This document shows, piece after piece, positions 59,301 through 64,000 of a stretch of DNA of 64,000 bases (position 1 is its first letter; every line of letters begins with the position of its first letter). The notes beneath the pieces are model-generated. The model saw only the letters and a program-made list of their open reading frames with translations, was not told the DNA's origin and did no database searches. The position numbers were made by a program, and so were the translations under genes. The DNA lies in the NCBI GenBank assembly GCA_910580135.1, contig CAJTXC010000001.1:1-64000 (forward strand), written 5' to 3'. This stretch comes from an uncultured Bacilli bacterium. Lineage in GTDB: Bacteria; Bacillota_I; Bacilli_A; RF39; UBA660.

Positions 59301-62300
59301 CTTAATCATAGACTTATGTATATTAACTTCAATGATTTATTTGAGGGAGATACTAAGTTTTATAAAGATACACAAACTTTTCTTAAACGTGCTAAAGAAG
59401 CACAAGGTTCTGGTGTTCCTTATGGTATTGTAAATTATCAAATGGATTTATCCGAAGAACCTACTCTTGTTGAAAGTCCTCTTAATAATATAACATTTAA
59501 TCACATATCTGTTGATGGAGTTACTTCTCAAGTTAAAATAAATCAATATAGTAAATTTAGAGGAGTAACTATTAAAAATACTATTAGAACTGGTGATACA
59601 ATTGGTACATTTGTAACTGATAATAATGGTAATCCAGTTAAAGACGAAAATGGTAATTATAAGTTTGAAAAGCCTGGAGTTTTAGCTAAGACTCTTATAG
59701 ATGCTCTTGTTGCATCTGGCATGAGTAAACCAAATGCTAAAATTCATGCTGCTAATATGATGGTGGGTTATACTAACACTACTGTCAATGATGCACAATC
59801 TTATATTACTTTTGAAGAATGGGTTCGTCGTATAACTGCTCGTGGTCAACTTCCTCAATATAAAGAACTTATAGATGCTGTACTTGATGAAACTAAGCCC
59901 TTAGATGCTAAAACTATTGGTCAGTTTATTCAAGTACAAAAGAACTTTTATTATGACCAACATTATAATGCTGAACTTGGAGTTATAGCTCCTCGTCAGA
60001 TTAAAAATGCTGAATTTGTTATCGTTCCTCGTCTTGTTCGTGGTACACAACTTGAACAAGTTTATAACTTAATGCGAGAATTTAATATCGACCAGCTTAA
60101 TACAGAAGAAACTTCTAAAGCAGGTAAATGTAATGTTCTTATATTATGGGATAATGAAGGAAATTTGACTGACGCTAATATAGCAGATTTTAGAGCTAAT
60201 GCTGTTCATGCTACAGAATATTATAATTATAATTATCTTTATACTCAACAAGAAACTCCTCAACATCTTGCAGCTGAGAACAAAGCTGGTATTCAGATAA
60301 TGAAGAAAATTATAGATAACATTGATTCTAATAGTGAACTTTATCCTCTTAAACAAAAGTTCTTTAATTTATATTCTCAAAATATTGTAGATAGTTATGA
60401 GAATTTAATGCAAGAACTTCATATTAAACAAGATGAAAATGGAGAAATAAGTGCTTTTGACCAAGCTATTCTTTATGATATGCTTAAAGAAGAAGTTGGT
60501 CGTCTTGGTCTTGATAGTAATATGATGGATTATGTTACTCTTGACAGGGATGGTGTTCCTATGATGCCAACTTATATGAGTAATGTTTCTACTAAACTTG
60601 AAAGTATTGCTCAAAGTTTGTTTAATAATCGTATTACTCGTCAGAAACTTCCTGGTTGGCATGCTGCTCAGATTACAAATGTTGGTTGGACTGCTCTTAA
60701 CGATACAGTTGATAAACGTAGTTATAGTAAAAAACTTCAATATCATCCTGATGGTAAGCCTTATGTTGAAATAATGCTTCCTAAGAGCAATTTCCAAAAT
60801 CTTGAATATAATAAACCAGATGGTACTACTAAAACAGATGAAGAACTATTAGCAGAACTTGCTGAATCTGGACTTGATACAATGATTGGTTATCGTATTC
60901 CAACTGAAGGTAAACAATCTGTTTGTATTATGAAAGTTGTTGGGTTTACAGATGATGCTCTTGGTTCCACTATTGTAGTTCCTGATGATTGGGTTTCTCA
61001 AACTGGTTCTGACTTTGATATTGACTCTGTTTATGGTATTCATTTTAGTGGAGAAGTAAATAAAGAAACTGGTAAATTAGAAAAAGTTCAATATAATAAA
61101 GAAGATAAACGTTCAGATAGAAAAACAAAAGGACGTAATAATGAACTTCTTCAAACTATGATTGATATTCTTTCACATCCAAGTTCTTTAGAGGAAAATC
61201 TTTCTCGTTCTAACTTTGAAGATATTATCAACGATAGAGATGAAGTTATAAATTCTGAACTTGCTAAACTTAGAAAAGCTCGTTCTCCTTATGATTTCTT
61301 CGACCAAGCTGCATATCAAGAAGATGTAATGAGTGGTGCTAAACTTAAAGCATTTAGTGTTACTCGTGATACTTTTTGTTCTATATGTAATACAGTTCGT
61401 CCGAACATTAGTGTAGGTAAAACTGTTTCTGTTATTTATAAGAAAGATGACGGTTATACTGAAGCTGGTCTTAAGAAACATTTTGGAAATATAAAAAGAC
61501 TTAAAGATGGTAGTGGTTGGATTGTAACACATGATACTTTAGGTTGGACTTTAGATAATAAAAATGTTGTTGGAAAGATTCTAACAGCTTATTCATCTCA
61601 AACTACAGCTCATATTCTCGATGCTGTAAAAGAAGGTTCTATCCCTAATGTTAATGATTTTACTTTCCAAGTATATAAGTTATTTCCTGATATAGGTTCT
61701 GATTATAAAACTGCTATTGCATTTATGATGCAACCTGGTGTTACTAGAATAGTAAATATTTATAATGCTAATAAATCTATATATGGAGAAGAATCTGGTA
61801 ATGCTATAAATGAAGCTATTAAACAAATAGCTACAGAAATACTTAAGCTTGATGGAATTTCTATTCCTAAAAATGCTAGTGTAAAAACACTACTTAATAA
61901 ACTTAAAAATATTTCTTCAGAAATAGCAGAATTATTTGATGTAGTTGAAGCTGATAAATTTAAAATAGAAGATACAGCAGCAGCTAATATGCTTAATATT
62001 TCTGCTTCTAAACTTAGAGATAGAATTAATCAAACTGGTGAGTTTAGCACTACCTCCCCCGTAGGAAGTAGAAATCAATTACTTTATGATTTAGGTGTTA
62101 TTCTACAATATAATAAACTTAATATTTTAGCTAATGATATTTCTGCTTATGCAAGAGTTTGTAATCCTGATAAGTTTGGTGCTAAGCAAACTATTTATGC
62201 TACTGCTAAAGTATTTGATGATATTCAAACTCTTGTAACCGCATCTAACCCTTCTCTTACTGTAAATGGTAGAAGTTTTATTGCTGCTATTTATCCTGAA

Positions 62301-64000
62301 GTATTTAGAGGTATAGATGGTTATATGAAAGAAACTTCTATCGCAGAATCTGCTTATCCTCCTCTTAATGCTTTTTTACGATATGCTACTGCTCCTTCTA
62401 TTAAAATAAATAGGGGTTTGTTTGCTACACAGTCTGATGAATTTAGGCGTGAAGTGGAAAAACTAGCTACTCTTTTTAGTAATGGTAGAACTCTTTCTGA
62501 AAAAGAATATAAAGATTTTCAGAATTATATTCTTAATTATATTTATAGTCAAGCAAAAGCTATAAGTAACGCTGTTACTTATAAAGATGGAAATTTTGTT
62601 TATACTCAGACTGATACTCTTGAAGAATGTAGTCGTATTTATGGATATGGTAAAACTCCTAATCTTGAAGTAACAGATAAACATGGAGAAATTGTTGAGT
62701 TTAAAGTAGAAGATATAAATGATCCTACTGAATTAGAAATTCAACAGTTTGCTAGTCTTAGTCCTGCTCAAAAAATTCATTATATTCAACAAACTTTTGA
62801 AAATAGTGGTGTATTTAAATATATAAATGTATCCCTTTATAATAGAGGTTCAAATGCAGGAAAACAGACTATTCAATATGTAGAAAATAATGAAGATATT
62901 GAAACTGTTTATAATGAATTTGAAAAATGTTTCTTTAATGATAATCCTTTAGTAGCACTTGCTGCTATGGATATTGTTAAATACGGTTTTGTTGTTGAAG
63001 GTTTTAAAATGAGAAAGAATGCTGTTAATAAAGTAATTAAAAATAGTGTTCTATTATCTGACAAAACAGGTATAATATCTGATATTTCAACAGCAATTGC
63101 TACAATTAAAGATAATGCTATTAGTACAAATCAACTTAGAAGAAATTATATTCGTAGCCATTCTAATAGTACTTTTATTTCTGGTAAAAGAGTTTATAAA
63201 AAGAAAGATGAACATGGTAATTGGAGATTTGAACTTACTCCTAGAGCTGATGGTATAATTCTTATAGACAATGCTGGTTTAGCTTCTAAATATGGAGTTA
63301 TATATGACCCAGAACCTAACAATAGGAATTATCATCCTTATGAAACTAATAGTTATGTTAAGTTATCTTTTAATGGTGTATCAAATCTTTATAGGATTGT
63401 AAGTGTAAATGATACTTATATTCTATATCCTGTAAACAAACTTGAAGAGAATGAAAATTCTGATTTCTCTGTAAATCCTTTAAATAATAAATTTTTAAGT
63501 GAAGAATATTACTTAGGAATTATTAATGATTTTCGTGACCAACTTAGAGAAAGAGATAGAATTGTAGAAGAACAATTACAAAGTGCTCAAGAAGCTGCTA
63601 AATTAGAAAGTAGAGATTTAACTAAAGAGGAGTATAATGAAATTACAGAAAATGCTCCTACTGTAGATTTTTCTGCTGTTTTAGAAAAACATAAACTTGA
63701 AAGGGATAAATATAAACCTAAGACAGTTAAACGAGCAAGTGGTTTCTCTAAATCTTTTGATATTAATTCAAAAGATACAGTTAATACTGGAGGTTTTGAA
63801 GATGTTATATCTAAAGTAACAGAAAGATTTAGTGAAAATCCTTTTAGCACTCTTTATCTTCGTAGCACAGCTTTAAGTAATTATATAACTTCTACAGGTA
63901 TTCATGGTAGTAGTATTCAAACTATTAATGGAAGACGTTATGTAATTCAAAAAGTTAATCTTTCTCGTTTAAATAAAAAATATATAGGAGAAGAAAATAA
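56385..64000 (+). CDS. Giant virion RNA polymerase, 3' end beyond the window (>2538 codons)
   Basis: From the ATG at 56385 the frame stays open to the window edge. The segment VSQTGSDFDIDSVYGIHFSG contains DFDID (residues 1543-1547), the metal-binding catalytic motif of crAss-like single-chain RNA polymerases, which are related to two-barrel cellular enzymes. In crAss-like phages this enzyme is packed in the virion, injected, and transcribes early genes. N-terminal ~600 residues are helical, with an acidic linker near residue 250 (EEELDSEEGNDSPTDDK). Two motif copies lie inside: plus at 59089 (LYGGANN) and minus at 62052 (TTSPVGS). The missing end may hold more of the barrel. Confidence 0.85.
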   Translation, partial: MSCNLFIDSTEVNNAIVAASKGNSILATRYTLEFKSEAFAKELKDKLGLSIDEIPKNKLNEVVKLLQEYHNRLYPDINYSTKLNTSDSPITRFGYDSVATREFGKKLAANFMLSAYHQLVHDKGKTIQQALKEIKEKTKKDISPRDYFANTVVAKVKKLIIERIVSRKLTTKEEVLQLMKTNNTAKLEELFAKDNRIEDANLLAMYKEILGNRRAFFEEVFRNNALGELRLKKQPIAEDTSYEAIDEQVEEELDSEEGNDSPTDDKNNSIKELNEKLGDYNNFMTHVGMSIRGYFSSLPRIINGEKSNGKYVQDTNNPFGIADTMSAAQCIAVLYSYGNFTNTKTMIDSIREIADNVPGMAAFHQVADYLDTNISFAFEVYRTFGKAIVSKIETTDASGEFGSRTSNRTADKLTTLKFEFFNSAKSTSIRSEVEHSSDIFTSISKRLKDLRQFKKDIDSDSSVSPEDIEDFNEEVKKVATDLYNLLKRYYPTLSDKAIINYVNSGNQVDNLANLSNIAQLTIKGAEKSKFTYDSRQADLNALYSKRYQLTQALENGEKIRNGAFEEIENQLNQLYSIDYVSKETQEAAYQLADALVKFSLIKTELNSRNVHGNQSSDVINNSMITNIINTLKDQTALENFGKYKGQSKQYDFSNIMIEHRDENGNLINYGLFTQNPDSKELTPTPYAYRLLQNTLFSGAGSVVDGKNVLYSEMSRGDYTTTAFINFFRTEDDFSQQTEADKIAFAEYFMRIPSDAPKNFIIKAPKYSVNGLFTKDGVNTNHPIFQQFRQVFIQELQDMATAINVLFEHESGKVRLDTDEKSPTYGMPIFKPGFANDAETARKLYNNYHTKKGKILKKLSTGQYSLLGDVFTSDRFKVTILNENGKLEAVNFADEILKHFNLLYGGANNTYLHTTTTSNGVTVQLTDEQSAIINEQLSKFIIAYSSRAVNELNVYRNFIPEGLLTKRNAAEFALNHRLMYINFNDLFEGDTKFYKDTQTFLKRAKEAQGSGVPYGIVNYQMDLSEEPTLVESPLNNITFNHISVDGVTSQVKINQYSKFRGVTIKNTIRTGDTIGTFVTDNNGNPVKDENGNYKFEKPGVLAKTLIDALVASGMSKPNAKIHAANMMVGYTNTTVNDAQSYITFEEWVRRITARGQLPQYKELIDAVLDETKPLDAKTIGQFIQVQKNFYYDQHYNAELGVIAPRQIKNAEFVIVPRLVRGTQLEQVYNLMREFNIDQLNTEETSKAGKCNVLILWDNEGNLTDANIADFRANAVHATEYYNYNYLYTQQETPQHLAAENKAGIQIMKKIIDNIDSNSELYPLKQKFFNLYSQNIVDSYENLMQELHIKQDENGEISAFDQAILYDMLKEEVGRLGLDSNMMDYVTLDRDGVPMMPTYMSNVSTKLESIAQSLFNNRITRQKLPGWHAAQITNVGWTALNDTVDKRSYSKKLQYHPDGKPYVEIMLPKSNFQNLEYNKPDGTTKTDEELLAELAESGLDTMIGYRIPTEGKQSVCIMKVVGFTDDALGSTIVVPDDWVSQTGSDFDIDSVYGIHFSGEVNKETGKLEKVQYNKEDKRSDRKTKGRNNELLQTMIDILSHPSSLEENLSRSNFEDIINDRDEVINSELAKLRKARSPYDFFDQAAYQEDVMSGAKLKAFSVTRDTFCSICNTVRPNISVGKTVSVIYKKDDGYTEAGLKKHFGNIKRLKDGSGWIVTHDTLGWTLDNKNVVGKILTAYSSQTTAHILDAVKEGSIPNVNDFTFQVYKLFPDIGSDYKTAIAFMMQPGVTRIVNIYNANKSIYGEESGNAINEAIKQIATEILKLDGISIPKNASVKTLLNKLKNISSEIAELFDVVEADKFKIEDTAAANMLNISASKLRDRINQTGEFSTTSPVGSRNQLLYDLGVILQYNKLNILANDISAYARVCNPDKFGAKQTIYATAKVFDDIQTLVTASNPSLTVNGRSFIAAIYPEVFRGIDGYMKETSIAESAYPPLNAFLRYATAPSIKINRGLFATQSDEFRREVEKLATLFSNGRTLSEKEYKDFQNYILNYIYSQAKAISNAVTYKDGNFVYTQTDTLEECSRIYGYGKTPNLEVTDKHGEIVEFKVEDINDPTELEIQQFASLSPAQKIHYIQQTFENSGVFKYINVSLYNRGSNAGKQTIQYVENNEDIETVYNEFEKCFFNDNPLVALAAMDIVKYGFVVEGFKMRKNAVNKVIKNSVLLSDKTGIISDISTAIATIKDNAISTNQLRRNYIRSHSNSTFISGKRVYKKKDEHGNWRFELTPRADGIILIDNAGLASKYGVIYDPEPNNRNYHPYETNSYVKLSFNGVSNLYRIVSVNDTYILYPVNKLEENENSDFSVNPLNNKFLSEEYYLGIINDFRDQLRERDRIVEEQLQSAQEAAKLESRDLTKEEYNEITENAPTVDFSAVLEKHKLERDKYKPKTVKRASGFSKSFDINSKDTVNTGGFEDVISKVTERFSENPFSTLYLRSTALSNYITSTGIHGSSIQTINGRRYVIQKVNLSRLNKKYIGEEN
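59089..59102 (+). repeat. Dispersed motif, plus copy (YGGA frame)
   Basis: TTTACGGGGGAGCT, one base different in the 5' part, inside the vRNAP gene. Confidence 0.85.
62052..62067 (-). repeat. Dispersed motif, minus copy (SPVGS frame)
   Basis: TTCCTACGGGGGAGGT on the minus strand inside the vRNAP gene; inverted pair with 59089. Confidence 0.85.

Noticed and set aside
3510..62067. Dispersed motif as a fragment of 16S rRNA (the CCTACGGGAGG region) or as Shine-Dalgarno sites
   Set aside because: The likeness is limited to about ten bases, five G versus three, with no further rRNA match. Copies occur on both strands inside genes, and many read GGAGCT rather than GGAGGT.
1..64000. Stop-codon reassignment, known in some crAss-like groups
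   Set aside because: TAA, TAG (e.g. 4073, 33507) and TGA (e.g. 5681, 6304, 56318) all end genes at sensible places, so the standard code fits.
1..64000. tRNA genes and CRISPR arrays
   Set aside because: No cloverleaf with a TTCGA-type arm and no regularly spaced repeats were seen in the noncoding stretches.

Overview
The window reads as the late half, plus the divergent control region, of a crAss-like phage (order Crassvirales) that infects a member of the Bacteroidota. Four things support this. The gene order is nuclease - lysis genes - TerL - portal - scaffold-like - major capsid - neck and tail proteins - giant cargo proteins - giant virion RNA polymerase. The last gene carries the DFDID catalytic motif of crAss-like virion RNA polymerases. 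The DNA is strongly AT-rich. The clear promoters follow the Bacteroidota pattern (TTTG, 19-20 nt, TAnnTTTG). TAA, TAG and TGA all end genes, so no stop-codon reassignment is seen. No tRNA, rRNA, CRISPR array or IS element was found.

Layout. Positions 1-2900 hold leftward genes and control DNA: small proteins, a hydrophobic peptide, an SSB-like gene whose C-terminal part lies in the +1 frame behind a CTT TAA C site, two arrays of three hairpins, and a leftward promoter at 2680-2711. From 2924 to the end everything reads rightward. 2.9-12.0 kb has a HU-like protein, a PD-(D/E)XK nuclease, a YkuD-like putative lysin with two overlapping spanin-like genes, TerL, a zincin-like protein and the portal. 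12.0-18.5 kb, after a terminator and with its own promoter, has the scaffold-like protein, the major capsid protein and further head/neck genes. 18.5-30.5 kb has the fibre genes, including a beta-helix tailspike, a 1621-residue protein and the variable protein of a diversity-generating retroelement (DGR). 30.5-32.2 kb has the DGR template and reverse transcriptase. 32.2-36.8 kb has a fibre-assembly-like protein, small membrane proteins, an HTH protein and small virion-associated candidates, split by terminators and promoters. 37.0-44.4 kb has an HNH endonuclease and the tail-tube/stabilisation proteins. 44.4-64.0 kb has large cargo/ejection proteins and the vRNAP, which runs off the window.

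How the genes work together. Early genes would be read leftward from the control region, probably by the injected vRNAP. Rightward genes build the head, package DNA (TerL, portal), build the tail and pack the vRNAP and ejection proteins. The DGR rewrites codons in the C-terminal lectin-like domain of a fibre-region protein and so probably diversifies receptor binding.

The most unexpected signal is a dispersed 15-bp motif, TTCTACGGGGGAG(G/C)T. It occurs about 15 times plus one partial copy between 3.5 and 62.1 kb, on both strands, mostly inside genes and in three different reading frames (STGEV, YGGG/YGGA, SPVE). In such AT-rich DNA this cannot be chance, and the shared unit is nucleic acid rather than protein. 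I know of no described function for it.
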